Source: Symsagittifera roscoffensis
Taxonomy: Eukaryota; Xenacoelomorpha; Acoela; Convolutidae
Direction of reading: 5' to 3'
Length of the DNA stretch: 64,000 bases
NCBI RefSeq assembly: GCF_963678635.1
Contig: NC_087064.1
Location: 26,452,189-26,516,188, forward strand
Within the stretch, counting starts at the first letter, position 1; each line of letters starts with the position of its first letter. Positions 22,486 through 35,496 of the stretch are shown here, piece after piece. The notes under the pieces were generated by a model. It made no database searches, was not told the origin of the DNA, and saw only the letters and a list, made by a program, of their open reading frames with translations. The position numbers were made by a program, and so were the translations under genes.

Positions 22486-23430
22486 TGGCGCAGTCATTAC
22501 GTTCGAATCAGAAGATTCCTCTAAGTGTTCCACCTTTTTGGCACAAACTTACGACACAACCACCGGCCTCCGGTGGGATGCTCTAAATGGATTTTGGGAC
22601 TACAAGTGGCGATATTCGCAATACAGAATATAGACGTGAATATTCACAATCGACCCACTAAGTTCATTTGACCACCATTGCCAAGATCCAAAGAAGCGAT
22701 CGATGAAGAAACAAAAATGCAAAAACGCGAACGAGATTACCGAAATCAGGAAAAAACAATACGATACGAAAATGAGGGAATGAAAGTTGATGCAATGGGA
22801 ATACTAGGTTGCACCGTACCATGGGATGATGCCGACACAAAAGCTTAACCTATACGTATTTGTGCCTCGGGCAAGAAGCAAATAGACAATTTTGTCAAAA
22901 AATCTAACACCGATATTCAAATCGTTTCAACAAGAGATCAATCGGGGGATCTCGAGAACGTATTCGTTGCAGAAAAAATATAGCCTTCGAACGCTAAAAT
23001 TTCATTTGCCTCGTAAAGAAAAAGAACGATTCTTTGGAGCCATTCCACGCGGAGTTTTAGTGATAAAGTCGAGCTTGCTTCTAAAGCTGATTACAGAGTT
23101 AGAGAAGACGAGTGGGTTTGGGATATGTTCACGGCCCATATTCAATCCGAAGAACTATTGTCTGAAACACGCTCACAGGAAGAAGCGTACGAACACGCAA
23201 TTAGACAAGAAAAGAGCATTGAAAACAACAGAAAAAAAACCATAGTCAAGGAAAGCCACAGTCATTGAAATTTAAAGCAAAGGCAAAACATTAAGCAGTG
23301 TTATTGATGCGGAAACCACTTTTCGTCAAAACACTTACAAAGTGGCCCGGCGAAACATGAAATTTGCTCCAAATGCGACAGACGGGGACACATTCAACAA
23401 GTATGTTCATGACAAAAGTAAATTAGGTGG
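22485..23430 (+). pseudogene. Element 3 gag (decayed)
   Basis: The start at 22485 encodes MAQSLRSNQKIPLS then VPPFWHKLTTQPP, matching the Gag N-terminus of element 2, before a frameshift and stop near 22580. Later pieces include KEKERFFGAIP (capsid region) and, at about 23300-23405, two cysteine-histidine knuckles; the second is CSKCDRRGHIQQVC, a normal CX2CX4HX4C. Stops and frame changes are scattered throughout, so it is not functional. Confidence 0.75.
22486..22495 (+). other. Primer-binding site of element 3 (tRNA-Ser type)
   Basis: The bases after the inferred LTR end read TGGCGCAGTC, identical to element 2 over 10 bases although the surrounding coding sequence is badly decayed. It overlaps the gag ATG in the same way. 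Confidence 0.7.
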
Positions 23431-23941
23431 ACATCAATGACAAACCCGATTGGGAGGAAGAAAGACAGCAACAAGAAGATAACATCAGCCAATGGCTGTG
23501 AAATAATAGATGATCGATACTCAGTATTGCAATCGATGAATTTTTGGAAGAAAAGACGCAGCGACATTCAAAGAAGAAGATCTAAACGGACACTGAGTAA
23601 TTTTAAAAACCACAGGAGTTGCAACCCTTGCTATGAGCAGCTTCAGGAAGCTCAATACCATTTCTAAATGAAAAAGCGACCAAAAAACTACACAAATTAG
23701 TGAAAGGCGCCATTTGGAAAAAAGTTCCAAAAAAACACGCAAAGCATAATCTCGCTTGTTATTGCAGAGTTTACATAGCACCATTTGATAGACTTATAAC
23801 ACCAATCGAATTAGGAGGATGGACAATTAACTCCGCACCATTCCTGAAAGTTGACGGTCAACGCGCTAACAATGTAGGTCGAAACATACTACCACAAACA
23901 AGAAGAAAACTCCACAGAGAAAAATGAAACTACTAACTGGT
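23431..23941 (+). pseudogene. Element 3 protease region (decayed)
   Basis: Across frames, a piece ATKKLHKLVKGAIW is followed by ELGGWTINSAPFLKVDGQ and then VGRNILPQ. This corresponds to the protease C-terminal half of element 1 (NGWTCSSDINV ... IIGRDLMPS). The catalytic D-S/T-G box is not recognisable. Confidence 0.6.
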
Positions 23942-26900
23942 ATCAAACATCGATCAAAAGAACAAATCGGGCCCTGAAATAACACATTGGATCAAAGAAC
24001 AAAAAAGAAGACAATTCAAAAAAATTGCAAGATCAAAAACTACGTGGTAAAAACAAAATTTGTGGAAAATTTCAAAACAGTACAACAAAAAGGAAGGAGA
24101 GTTCCAATTCAACTTAAAAAAAAGAGTAGAACAAGATATAATTAAAACGATCCAAAAACATTACGTGAAGAAATTGGAAAAATTTAGCGACAGACAGTTA
24201 ATTGGCCCAATAGACATTACGGTAAAAAAAAAGATCAATCGAGAAAACTGGCACTCGACTCAGAACTGATTAACAAATAGATACATACAAAAAATACCAA
24301 ATGCCCAACATAGAACCCTTACTATACAATGTGGCATAAGCAGTCGAAACACCAGGCACCGGGGGAATATGCTTCTCAACGATAGACCTTAGGCATACGT
24401 AAGCGCAACTAACGTTAAACCAAAAAACGGTTTCGGGGTTGGTCAGTCAAACATCTCAACTTTTGTGTTTATGGCATAGTATTTATCATCGTTACAGTTC
24501 TTCAAGCATTTTTGTGTGCGTTGAATGCATGCATCCAGAAAATCGAAGACCGTCCGACCGAGGCTAACCAGATGGATTGCTAGATTACTACCCTTTAATT
24601 TTGATATCAGCCATCTGCCGGTATCAAAGATGGGCCTAATTGACTATTTGTCAAAAACACCACTCAGTCTGGTGCTACCGGCGTCAATGAAAAATGAGGA
24701 ACTAGTGGTCGCCAGAACCACCGTATTTATTTCAAAGCTGGAAGGATTGGACAATATAGTGCTAAATGAACTAGACATTAGAAAACGCGTTTTACTGAAA
24801 TTGATTGGCAGCCCAAAGAAAGAAAGTAATAGACTATTTGACTCCGTCCTAAAGGCACATAGAGTCAGATGCATTCAAAGTCTTCAACCTCTGCGACACC
24901 AAAAACGGAAATCAGAAAAACGAACGAAAGCAAGAGTATATTATGACTTCCAATTATACAAAAAGAGATTAATGAACATGCGGACTCCGAGATTACGCCA
25001 ATCCAAAGGAACAGAACATTGGACACACCATCCCAGAAAAACGAAACAATTGGTACAGTAAGCCACGTAGAAGGGGCCCAACCCAAATACGAACGAACCA
25101 CAACCAATGGAGATAGATAACACCAATCCAACAAAAACATCAGATAGTGACGACAAATTTTTCCCGGTAAACGAATGCGCCAGAGTGAAAGGGTCGCCAG
25201 ACAGCGAGCAAGGGAATCAGCTAGAGCAAGAGTGGCTATGCTGGAGAATCAGGAAAAAGAATAAAACAGAAAGATTACTTACACCGGAAGTGCGGGAATA
25301 ACACACCCAACCAACAGGAAGAGCAGAGTTCACTCCATTATGACAAAATACCCTTCCCATCAAACATCGATCAAAAGAACAAATCGGGCCCTGAAATAAC
25401 ACATTGGATCATAGAACAAAAAAGAAGACAATTTAAAAAAATCGCAAGATCAAAAACTACGTGGTAAAAACAAAATTTGTGGAAAATTTCAAAGCAGTAC
25501 AACAAAAAGGAAGGAGAGTTCCAATTCAACTTAAAAAAAGAGTAGAACAAGAAATAATTAAAATGATCCGAAAAGATTAAGTGAAGAAATTGGAAAAATT
25601 TAGCGACAGACAGTTAATTGGCCCAATAGACATTACGGTAAAAAAAAAGATCAATCAAGAAAACTGGCACTCGACTCAGAACTGATTAACAAATAGATAC
25701 ATACAAAAAATACCAAATGCCCAACACAGAACCCTTACTATACAATGTGGCATAAGCAGTCGAAACACCAAGCACCGGGGGAATATGCTTCTCAACGATA
25801 GACCTTAGGCATGCGTACACGCAACTAACGTTAAACCAAAAAACGGTTTTGGGTTTGGTCAGTCAAACATCTCATCTTTTGTGTTTATGGCATAGTATTT
25901 ATCATCGTTACAGATCTTCAAGCATTTTTATGTGCGTGGAATGCATCCAGAAAATCGAAGACCGTCCGACCGAGGCTAACCAGATGGATTGCTAGATTAC
26001 TACCCTTTAATTTTGATATCAGCCATCTGCCGGTATCAAAGATGGGCCTAATTGACTATTTGTCAAAAAAACACAACTCAGTCTGGTGCTACCGGCGTCC
26101 ATGAAAAATGAGGAACTATTGGTCGCCAGAACCACCGTATTTATTTCAAAGCTGGAAGGATTGGACAATATAGTGCTAAATGAACTAGACATTAGAAAAC
26201 GCGTTTTACTGAAATTGATTGGCAGCCCAAAGAAAGAAAGTAATAGACTATTTGACTCCGTCCTAAAGGCAAATAGAGTCAGATGCATTCAAAGTCTTCA
26301 ACCTCTTCGACACCAAAAACGGAAATCAGAAAAACGAACGAAAGCAAGAGTATAATTGGACTTCCAATTATACAAAAAGAGATTAATGAACATGCGGACT
26401 CCGAGATTACGCCAATCCAAGGGAACAAAACATTGGACATAATATTCGAGAAAAACGAAACAATTGGTACAGCAAGCCAAGTAGAAGGGGCCCAACCCAG
26501 ATACGAACGAACCACAATCAATGGAGATAGATGACACCAATCCAACAAAAACATCAGATAGTGACGACAAATTTTTCCCGGTAAACGAATGCGCCAGAGT
26601 GAAAGGGTCGCCAGACAGCGAGCAAGGGAATCAGCTAGAGCAAGAGTGGCTATGCTGGAGAATCAGGAAAAAGAATAAAACAGAAAGATTACTTACACCG
26701 GAAGAGCGGGAGTAACACACCCAACCAACAGGAGGAGCAGAGTTCACTCCATTAGGACAAAATACCCCTCCCATCAAACATCGATCAAAAGAACAAATCG
26801 GGCCCTGAAATAACACATTGGATCAAAGAACAAAAAAGAAGACAATTTAAACAAAAACGCAAGATCAAAAAACTACGTGGTAAAAACAGAATTTGTGGAA

Positions 26901-28160
26901 CATTTCAAAGCAGTACAACAAAAAGGAAGTAGAGTTCCAATTCACCTTAAAAAAAGAGTAGAACAAGAAATAATTAAAAGGATTCAAAAAAGTCACGTGA
27001 AGAAATTGGAAAAAATTAGCGACAGACAGTTAATTGGCCCAATAGACATTACGGTAAAAAAAAAGATCAATCGAGAAAACTGGCACTCGACTCAGAACTG
27101 ATTAAAAAATAGATACATACAAAAAATACCAAATGCCCAACACAGAACCCTTACTATACAATGTGGCACAAGCTGTCGAAACACCAGACATCGGGGGAAT
27201 ATGCTTCTCAACGATAGACCTTAGGCATGCGTACGCGCAACGTTAAACCAAAAAACGGTTTCGGGTTTGGTCAGTCAAACATCTCATCTTTTGAGTTTAT
27301 GGCATAGTATTTATCATCGTTACAGATCTTCAAGCATTTTTATGTGCGTTGAATGCATCCAGAAAATCGAAGACCGTCCGTCCGAGGCTAACCAGATGAA
27401 TTGCTAGATTACTACCCTTTAATTTTGATATCAGCCATCTGCCGGTATCAAAGATGGGCCTAATTGACTATTTGTCAAAAAAACACCACTCAGTCTGGTG
27501 CTTCCGGTGTCCATGAAAAATGAGAAATTAGTGGGGTCGCCAGAACCACCGTATTTATTTCAAAGCTGGAAGGATTGAACAATATAGTGCTAAATGAACT
27601 AGACATTAGAAAACGCGTTTTACTGAAATTGATTGGCAGCCCAAAGAAAGAAATAATAGACTATTTGACTCCGTCCTAAAGGCAAATAGAGTCAGATGCA
27701 TTCAAAGTCTTCAACCTCTTCGACACCAAAAACGGACATCAGAAAAACGAACGAAAGCAAGAGTATAATATGACTTCCAATTATACAAAAAGAGATTGAT
27801 GAACATGCGGTCTCCGAGACTACGCCAATCCGCGAAAAACGAAACAATTGGTACAACAAGCCAAGTAGAAGGGGCCCAACCCAAATACGAACGAGCCACA
27901 ATCAATGGAGATAGATGACACCAATCCAACAAAAACATCAGATAGTGACGACAAATTTTTCCCAGTAAATGAATGCGCCAGAGTGAAAAGGTTGCCAGAC
28001 AGCGAGCAGGGGAATCAGCTAGAGCAAGAGTGGCTATGTTGGAGAATCAGGAAAAAGAATAAAACAGAAAGATTACTTACACCGGAAGAGCGGGAATAAC
28101 ACACCCAACCAACAGGAGGAGCAGAGTTCACTCCATTAGGACAAAATACCCCTCCCACTG
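23942..28160 (+). repeat. Tandem triplication of a 1.4-kb pol segment inside element 3
   Basis: The unit starts ATCGATCAAAAGAACAAATC at about 23949, 25366 and 26780, giving periods of 1417 and 1414 bp; the third unit is slightly shorter. Each copy holds, in decayed form, the reverse transcriptase N-terminus (LKKRVEQEIIK ... SDRQLIGPIDITVKKK), motif A, an abrupt jump that removes the rest of the polymerase palm, the RNase H end (RLTRW, LLPFNFDISHLP, DYLSK), and the linker before integrase. The same stops and the same internal deletion occur in all three, so the element was already dead before the triplication. Several 60-90-codon frames repeat from copy to copy for this reason. Confidence 0.88.
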
Positions 28161-28575
28161 CAAGTCAGGAAACATATAGGAGGAGCACGAAACCACAATC
28201 ACCAACGCAGACGGAAAAGTAACCCGTCAAGAAAAGTGAGAAGTGGATCCAGGAAGGACAAAAAACACCAAAAACAGACAATCGAAATTACCGTCCAAGC
28301 AGGAGAAAAAAGAAGAAGATAGTTTTAACCTGGGGAAGCAGACACTCCAAAACGCAAAACAAACACAACAAACCAGATATTGCCAAGTGAATGGAATTCT
28401 AAAACACTAGTGCTCAGACGGAAAAAGAAAAAAGGCATAGAAAGACAAACGGACAAAAGTTTAGACTTGACCGCTATCGAACCGGAGAGAAAGCTCAGCA
28501 GGGCACTGGGACACAGATTCATAGCCACGGCAACCCGAAGAGATAAGAACCTCAGACCGCTAATGCCTTATTTAA
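28161..28575 (+). pseudogene. Element 3 linker before integrase (decayed)
   Basis: Basic, low-complexity coding remnants connect the third repeat unit to the integrase. Near 28450-28560 the frame reads SLDLTAIEPERKLSRALGHRF, which sits where element 1 has its linker before the integrase zinc region. No catalytic motif lies here. Confidence 0.5.
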
Positions 28576-29250
28576 AGTAGAAGGACTGGGATTCCATCAA
28601 ACGAGCATATGGCGCGTATCTACATAACACTCGAAACCGCCTCAGCGTACGAGACGAATACCTAATTATCGATGACCGAATGGTCATACCAACTCAGATA
28701 CGCGACACCGTGCTGAATAGCGTGCACCCTACGCACCCAGGGACAAATGCGATGTTGGATATTGCGGAGGACATTTGGTTCCCGCATATTCAGAGAGGAA
28801 TAGTAGCAGTGGGCGAAAATGGCAAAGAATGCAAGGAACAAGGTAAAAGCTTTCAGTCTGTGTTAGGAAAAAGGCACCATGCGGAATTAGAAGGGGTAGA
28901 ACCAAATGAGGAAGTTCAATTAGATATCGCTGGTCCGATGCCAGATGACTTGAACAAGGATGCTTATATACTAGTAGCAATCGATATATTTTCAAAAAAC
29001 CCCACCACGAAAGTAGTGACAAAAACCACGGCGGGCTCAGCCATAAATTTTATGCAAAATTACATCATGAAAACGAAGTTCCAAGAAGGATTAGGTGTGA
29101 CCTACTACAATCATAATGGTCTAAAAAATTAAAAGTATTTTGCAAAGACAACAACATCAAACGACTATTTGCACCAGTAGATGACCACAAAGCAATAGCA
29201 CTCATGGAGCTACTTATCACAACTTCAAAACCACGTTTAAGGGTAATGAG
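28576..29250 (+). pseudogene. Element 3 integrase (decayed)
   Basis: The best-kept part of the relic is an open stretch 28680-29132. The zinc-binding region is visible (VHPTHPGTNAMLDIAEDIWF, then GKECKEQGK with one of the two cysteines altered), followed by the core with VQLDIAGPMP (first Asp) and VAIDIFSKNPTTK. The second Asp region reads TYYNHNGLKN, so the Asp is lost. The Glu region is beyond a frameshift (VDDHKAIALMELL). Confidence 0.75.
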
Positions 29251-30705
29251 AATTGACCCATACAATACAACAAAAAAACTGGCACCATAGCGGAACTAAT
29301 CAAAACAGTAAAGATAACCCAAAACGCCGAGACCAGCTGTCAGCTTTCGAGATGCACATGGTTAGAAGACCCAACATTATAACATCAAACCTAGCATCTA
29401 CAAGTAAACAAAGTAATCGAAGCTGGGACAATATTGAGCTAGCTAACTGTTTGGACAAAAAGAGACTTGAGAGACCGCCCTAACACCAGAACAAATGCAT
29501 GACATAAGCGCAGGGTCAGAGGAAGAAATAGTGATCAAGCGTAGGGAGACTAGAAAACATCACCCTGACGTCATCGCCCTTGACAGCGACATGACGGAGG
29601 AACAGATGCGCATAATAAAAACTGAAATAAGGCATTCAAAACAAGCTAAAAGGGGTAGAAAACACCAGATCAAACTAGGAGAAAAGATCAAACAAGTAGC
29701 GCGAAAATGTTGAGGGTTGCACAAAAAGTAAAGAACCTCGAACAATTTTAACTGAAATACAAAACACATGAAGTGAAATCCTAGCAACCCATACGACGTG
29801 GGTTCAAACTGTCGGGAAACAACCTAGACTGTTACGGAACAGTGGCTTTGCATTTGTTCAAAATCAAAATTTGTATGTTAATTTTAGACCAACTCAACTA
29901 AGTGACTTCATGACTTCAAATAAGTCAGCAAAGTATAAGAAGAGCTACCGGTTCTTAGACAAAAAAAACTCCAAGGCATCCCATTTTCGTAGAAACAGGG
30001 GCAGTATAAGAAAATTGGCACGAACAAAAGGCGAGATACATATCAAAAGCGCAACAAAAGAAGAACAAGACAAACAAAGACACGTAGGTACAAGGGACCA
30101 GCAGTGGAAAAACAGCAGGGACAAAAGGTAGAAGGCAACAACAAAACCTTGCAGGCGAACACCAGGAAATCAGCAACACGACAACATGGAAGAAGAACAT
30201 TAGGAAAACCAAAACCACGTGGCTTACAATTCGATATCCCCGCACCCTCCGCTTCGGATTCGGAAGTGTCCACCACTTCATCGGAGGGGTAAATAACACA
30301 ACCAACAAAAAAGGGACACAAATAGAACACCTCCTCCTACCAGGGCATCAACCCGAACAAGAACCAGCACATTGACAACAAAATTTGATGATCCGATGCC
30401 AATAATACAAGTGAGAATAAAGAAAAAGCAAGTCCCAGAGCCATCACCAAGCCAGAAAGCGGTTTTCCTATAAACGTTGAGAACAACAAGAAGTCACCGA
30501 TGTGGTAACAATTGCCACAAGCAGCGATTCCAGCCGAATTGAAAGAATACCGACAACAAAAGAGGGCGACAACAAGAATGCCAATCAATGCAGACGACAA
30601 AGAGAAAAAAAACAACACTGAAAGGTTGAAAAAAAAAGAGGCGAAGAGAGAAAAAGGGATAACTGAAGAAAATAACTACAACTATTCTTGTTACAACTGG
30701 GGAAA
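29251..30705 (+). pseudogene. Element 3 post-integrase basic tail and polypurine tract (decayed)
   Basis: Several open pieces encode Lys/Arg/Gln-rich peptides, for example EEQMRIIKTEIRHSKQAKRG and later GRRTLGKPKPRGLQFDIPAP, which resembles the acidic and basic tail of element 1. Just before the right LTR the sequence ACTGGGGAAA (30696-30705) is a good polypurine tract. Confidence 0.6.
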
Positions 30706-30778
30706 TGTTATCCCTCCGGGTTATGTTTTTGTATCCGTTAAGTATTATTTTACATAAATGCCAGACTAAGTTACTTAT
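30706..30778 (+). repeat. Truncated 3' LTR of element 3
   Basis: It starts TGTTATCCCTCCGG right after the polypurine tract and matches 22140-22212, ending at TTACTTAT. The rest of the LTR is absent. Confidence 0.75.
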
Positions 30779-33700
30779 TCGCAATTAATTTTATGTGTAT
30801 AATTTTTAAAGAATGATAGGGAGAAATCTGTTTAATTTTTAGTCAGAAAGTGTTTATTTTTATCTGAAAGAGTGAACTTCAATCTATTGAGGCTCTACTG
30901 ATTGAAAGTAAAAAATCAGAAGGAGAATTTTTTCTAGTAATTCATTCAACAACTGTTTTTTGTACAACAATCTCAATCACCCTTAATTTCTGTCTGATAA
31001 AGAACGAAATTGAAATATCCGCACAGAAAAAGCTCGGTTTTTTGAGATCTTAACAAAATTTCAACACCTTGCGCAATTTTTACACGTGTTTTTTAAAAGT
31101 GTTTGCAGTTTGTCCTCGACGATTTCAACTAGTACAACCATTCGTAGCTAATGATTTTTTCAACATAATATATACCTGATGAAAATTTTATTTTCAACAC
31201 CCAAAACTAAATTGAAAATATCTGAGTTGAGTTATAATATTAGTAATAGTGGTAACAGAATTTTCCAAAGAAGATGATGAGGAAGTACTTGTGCAAAATT
31301 GTTTATGGATTAATTTTTTATCTCCAGGGAAGTACTATTTAAAATTTTTTTAAAATTTTTTTGGCAATTTTTATATCATCTGAAAAATAATCATGAAATT
31401 ACTCGAAATTAAAAAATCAACTGCAACCGTTGGTTCTAAAGTTCTGAGATTTTGATCTTGGGAATTTGAAAAAGGGTTTTTAACGCGCGATAAAATTGTT
31501 TTATAAGCGCGTTCCTGATTGTTAACTCCGAATCAAAACTCAATGCAAACTGAATTGAGGTTGCTTTCTTGGTTTTTAAAACGTTACAAGACTCTTAATG
31601 CATCACTTTGTACAGTTCATAGTTTATGGCCAGAAATTTTTAAGCAAAATTCTTTTTGAAAGTTTGAGTAAAATTTAACAGTGAAAAACAAATGTCTCCA
31701 AAGAATTTAAATGTCAGGAACACTCAGGACCTCGCCCTATTACGAGTGGTATTGTCCCCAATATAATTTCAAAAGATTTTTCCACGAAAAAAGCTAAAAC
31801 GTTATTTATGCATTTTTTTATAGCGAACCATTTTTGATTCTCCGGTTATGAACTAGGTGCAATTTTTGATTATTTTTCCGGCTTGGATAATGTTGCCTCA
31901 CTCTGAAGCAACAAGAACGGATCATGGTGGTCATCAAATATCCGAATTTTTGATGAGCGGAGACAGGCTCTTCATAACCTTTCCTTTAACACGTTCGGCC
32001 AACATTTAAACCAGCAAGCAAAAGTGAGTTTTTGTTACTTTTGTCCATAGTATGTTTTCATTTTTGTAGATATTTTGGTTGTTGTTCACAATTTTCTGAT
32101 TTATGTCAAGTCTTTCATGACTTTTTTTCACATTTCTTGACAAGTTTACTGTCCATAGCGACTACTGTCCGGTCTATCACGAGTAACATTCTCACTATCG
32201 CTTTCGTGACCATGAGAAGCTATACGTCCTAATATTTACCGCCACCATAAAGAATAGCTTGACTATCAATTCTCGGTCCCTAATTGTCATTCACTGAGAC
32301 TTTGGAAATCTGGATACAAATCGCATACTCGGGAAACAAATGGAGATATTCATACAAGGCCAAATATCAACAAATTTCGTTTAAATGGTGTTTTTTTACT
32401 GGTATTCTGCCAATTCAGTAGCTAAACTGTGCAGCTAGGGTTATAAACTCGTTTAAACCAAAGCACTTGATTGTTGATTTGATGTGATTGACTTTAAAGT
32501 TGACTAAAAAGTATGAAACTTAATTTTTCCACCACTTTGGAAATGATGAGTTTTATATGGTTGAAGGCACAAAGATAAAAAGTGTGAAATTCGATCAGTT
32601 TTGCAATTAAGCACATACGGTAATTGGGCACTTCGATATAATGAAAAGCCTTTCAGCGAAAGACAAAGAGAAGTCTCCGAGAACACCTGAAGTCTAGTAT
32701 TTTTCTGATTCAAAAAGTTCAGACTAGATTCGGTCATCGCTTTTCTTAGGCCATTCTTAATTTAGATGATTGCTCTTTTTGACGTAATACTTCGTCATTT
32801 TGAACAGCATCTTTTATTAAATATTTACTGAAACCAAACATTGTGTAGTTTACGACAGACTAACCTCAAATACACACTACACTCTACAAAATTATTTCAG
32901 TTAGCAATTTTTTTTAGTTCACATCAATAGTGCGTATTGGAATCTATCATTACTTGTGTTATTGGTACCTTCAAATTGAACCATCTGTTACACAATATTT
33001 TTCCTTTTGTTAGTGTAATAATTTTTTCAATTTAAGAAAACTCGATTTCACATCAGATAATAGCTCTGAAACTTGTTTAAAAATTTTCATATTTAGTTCT
33101 TAGATCATTTTAAAAACTTTGAGGCGTTTTTTTGATATCCAATACCCAATTTTTTGACATTTAACAAGTTTTGGACAAACGTAAGTATATATCAACTTAA
33201 AATTTCACTTATAAAACGCCCGAAATTATGAGTTCGGTTGCATCGCTGTTAAACTCATGGCATTTTGCTAGCGTTTTGCCCATGATATTTTGAATGTCAA
33301 TTATCAAATCTCTTAGAATCTGTTTTTTTTTGCAAATTTTTGTCGAATACTAAAACCTTAGACAAAAAAAAACATTGAAAAAATGTCATATTTTTGTGAC
33401 AGCAATTTGAATTGGAGCTTCAGACATTCTTGACATATCTTGACAAACGTTTTTGATCAAAACCTGATATCTGATCTGGCGAATCCTTTGGTATTAAATA
33501 TGTCAACTTCTTAGTTCAATAAGTAGGTTTTTTACGAGCTTTCCACAACTTCGTTATACAATCAAAAAAAATCGAAAATGATCCTACCGCAGGTTGCATG
33601 AACAAAAGAAAGTATTTGTTCAAGTCTGTTCACATTTCACTCTGCCATATTTTTGAGTGAAATTTAAAACTAAAAAAAATGTTTTTAAATAACATTTACA

Positions 33701-34593
33701 GTGCCCGAATTGAGGCCCGCGACGTATGTTCAGACTTTCGAATTGGCGCCGACGTTAATCCCTCAACCGAATTCATTGTTCGGAAAGTTTTTAGAGTCAC
33801 AGACACAGTCTAGAAATACAAAACTTCGATTGTCTGAGAGTTAGTCGCCATAATCTGTAAATATTTCGAGGCGGTTTTAAAAATAGTCGCAATGTTCTGA
33901 AATCGAGTCGCAATCAGTCTGCACATAAGTCGCGGATTTGGAAACCAAACATGATTACAAAAAAGCGAATGAAGCAATATGTGATAATCATTACTAGGGG
34001 GCATCACAATAATTGAGTTTGAAATATCATACAATAAAGAAAAAAGAACAGAAAATAAAAACCAAATTTTCTGAGAAGCAACAAAGTTTTCTTACATTGA
34101 AACACGTATTGCTAAGCCTTATGGTAAAAAAATGTCAGGTGCCCAGCAGAAATTAAATATCGTTGACTCTACGTTGTACAAAATATGTAGTAGAAAAATT
34201 GAAACGGTCGCAGTACACTTTAAACACTTTTCTTAGGATCACGGAGATATTTTGATCCTACTTTCCTAAAAAAATGTATTTTTCTATAAAATATAATATT
34301 GGTAGTATAGAGAGCAGTAAAAAACAGAAACAGACAGAATGACATTTATCAGAATAACTTTGTCTTTTCCATTTTTTTTTGCATCTCTCTCGTTACATAA
34401 TATAGTTTTGCTATAAGTTCTATCGAAGTTCTATAAAATTTAATTGTTCACATTGTTGTTCTGAAAGAAACTATTCAAGTTCAAGGTCATGAACTCAATT
34501 CTCACAAAGCTAGCCAACTTTTGTTGACAGTGTTGATTTACGGTCCGATTATATTTTAGACATATTTCGTCTAGTTATCTTGGAAAAGGGCGG
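30779..34593. other. AT-rich intergenic DNA, no gene supported
   Basis: No LTR, terminal inverted repeat or coding exon is convincing. A loose repetition of AGTCGC(A)AT at about 33840-33930 makes a repetitive open frame on the minus strand (33810-34034) that I do not accept as a gene. Confidence 0.5.
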
Positions 34594-34666
34594 ATGCCAA
34601 GTGACAGCCAACAAACAGTAGAGATACATCAAATAGCTGAACATCTTCCATCAGAACCTAATTCAG
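34594..34666 (+). CDS. Unrecognised host gene, candidate exon 1
   Basis: The ATG at 34594 opens MPSDSQQTVEIHQIAEHLPS, ending ...CCTAATTCAG|GTATCG with the donor at 34667, in phase 1. The next good acceptor in matching phase is at 35736. The frame is open for some distance upstream, so the true start is uncertain. The peptide is hydrophilic with no signal peptide. Support is a fair donor, phase agreement with two further exons, and protein-like composition in an AT-rich setting. Confidence 0.4.
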
Positions 34667-34796
34667 GTATCGAATTCTTTTTTCTCTTGTATGAGTTATT
34701 CGTATGTTAGTCGACTAGACTCTTTTTCAGATGCCCTTCCATGTTTTCTGGAACTCCATTTTCAAAAGAATTTTTAATATCAAATTTCGTTACTAA

Positions 34797-35018
34797 GGCT
34801 CTGTTCCACTTTCCCTGAGTTTTCAAAATTTCTGATTTTTTGTAGTTGTACGTGATATTATGGCTAAACGCGTGATGTTATTATGTCAGGTATAAAGAAC
34901 AAATCTGTTGACAATTGGTAGTTTTTTCATCCTGCCGAGTTTCATTGCAATATGACACTGTTAAAGTAGTTTTCAAATTTAAATTGAAAGGTGGGGTGGG
35001 AGATGGTTGAAAAAAGCC
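34797..35018. mobile_element. MITE family II copy in intron 1 (degenerate)
   Basis: It begins GGCTCTGTTCCACTTTCC and ends near GGTTGAAAAAAGCC. The interior carries the family II blocks GCTAAACGCGTGATGTTA, GAACAAATCTGTTGACAATT and TTTCATTGCAATATGACACT. Termini have decayed and no target duplication is visible. Confidence 0.55.
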
Positions 35019-35071
35019 GCGTCGGATGTTTTCATTTTACCGTCCCCTACCCTCTAAAAAACGCTGACATC

Positions 35072-35214
35072 GGCTCTTTTTCCTTTTCCCCCACCTCACT
35101 CAAACATGAACTTTATGGCCTAGCGAGTGGTTTTACAAGGTTAGTTTTGAAGACCAAATATGGGAAGAAAAATAAAAAGGGGAGAAAAATACGGGGAGAA
35201 AAATAAAAAGAGCC
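35072..35214. mobile_element. MITE family I copy, internally deleted
   Basis: The left end GGCTCTTTTTCCTTTTCC is followed by CCCACCTCACTCAAACATGA and GTGGTTTTACAAGGTTA; the right end is AATAAAAAGAGCC with a duplicated GGGGAGAAAAATA motif. Flanks CTGACATC and CAAACATC (6 of 8) fit an 8-bp target duplication. Confidence 0.65.
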
Positions 35215-35317
35215 CAAACATCATATTAAGTACTATACCATGTTATTTTGAAGACTGTAAATGAAGAATAGCTATGATTGAAATGGGCTGTTCAGTGACC
35301 ATATCAATTCAATTGCC

Positions 35318-35496
35318 GGCTTTTTCCTTTTCCCTCACCGGCAAAAAGTAAAAGTTTTGTTCACATTCTTTATTGTTATGAAAATTGATAGACGAACTAA
35401 TAAGGCAACGACAAACATATTGGTCTTCATACTTAACCTTTTAAAACCTTTCGTTACACCATAAAATTGGTATTTATGTGAGGTAGAAAAAAATCT
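35318..35496. mobile_element. MITE family I copy (degenerate)
   Basis: The left end is GGCTTTTTCCTTTTCCCTCACC. The interior matches family I in the orientation of the 38610 copy (GTTATGAAAATT, GACGAACTAATAAGGC, GACAAACATATTGGTCTTCA, TTTATGTGAGGT). The right end has decayed to GAGGTAGAAAAAAATC. Confidence 0.5.

Larger units (their letters stand above)
22140..30778 (+). mobile_element. LTR element 3: ancient Ty3/gypsy relic with an internal triplication
   Basis: The 5' LTR (about 346 bp) is followed directly by TGGCGCAGTC, which again overlaps a gag ATG. Decayed Gag, protease, reverse transcriptase, RNase H and integrase pieces follow in plus-strand order, then a basic tail, a GGGGAAA polypurine tract and the first 73 bp of a 3' LTR. 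Frames are riddled with stops. A segment of about 1.4 kb (23942-28160) is present in three tandem copies, and the palm of the reverse transcriptase is missing from each. No target duplication can be checked because the 3' LTR is truncated. It belongs to the same lineage as elements 1 and 2. Confidence 0.85.

Noticed and set aside
24525-27101. Repeated 60-178-codon frames that look like a conserved protein family
   Set aside because: They are pieces of the triplicated reverse transcriptase/RNase H/linker segment of element 3, in decayed frames.
33810-34034. Minus-strand frame with a repeating IAT/NIAT pattern
   Set aside because: It is generated by a loose AGTCGCAAT repeat. No start context or splice sites.
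34731-34776. Extra exon after the acceptor CTCTTTTTCAG at about 34731
   Set aside because: The acceptor is good and the phase fits, but the frame stops after 15 codons and no donor in it preserves the downstream frame.
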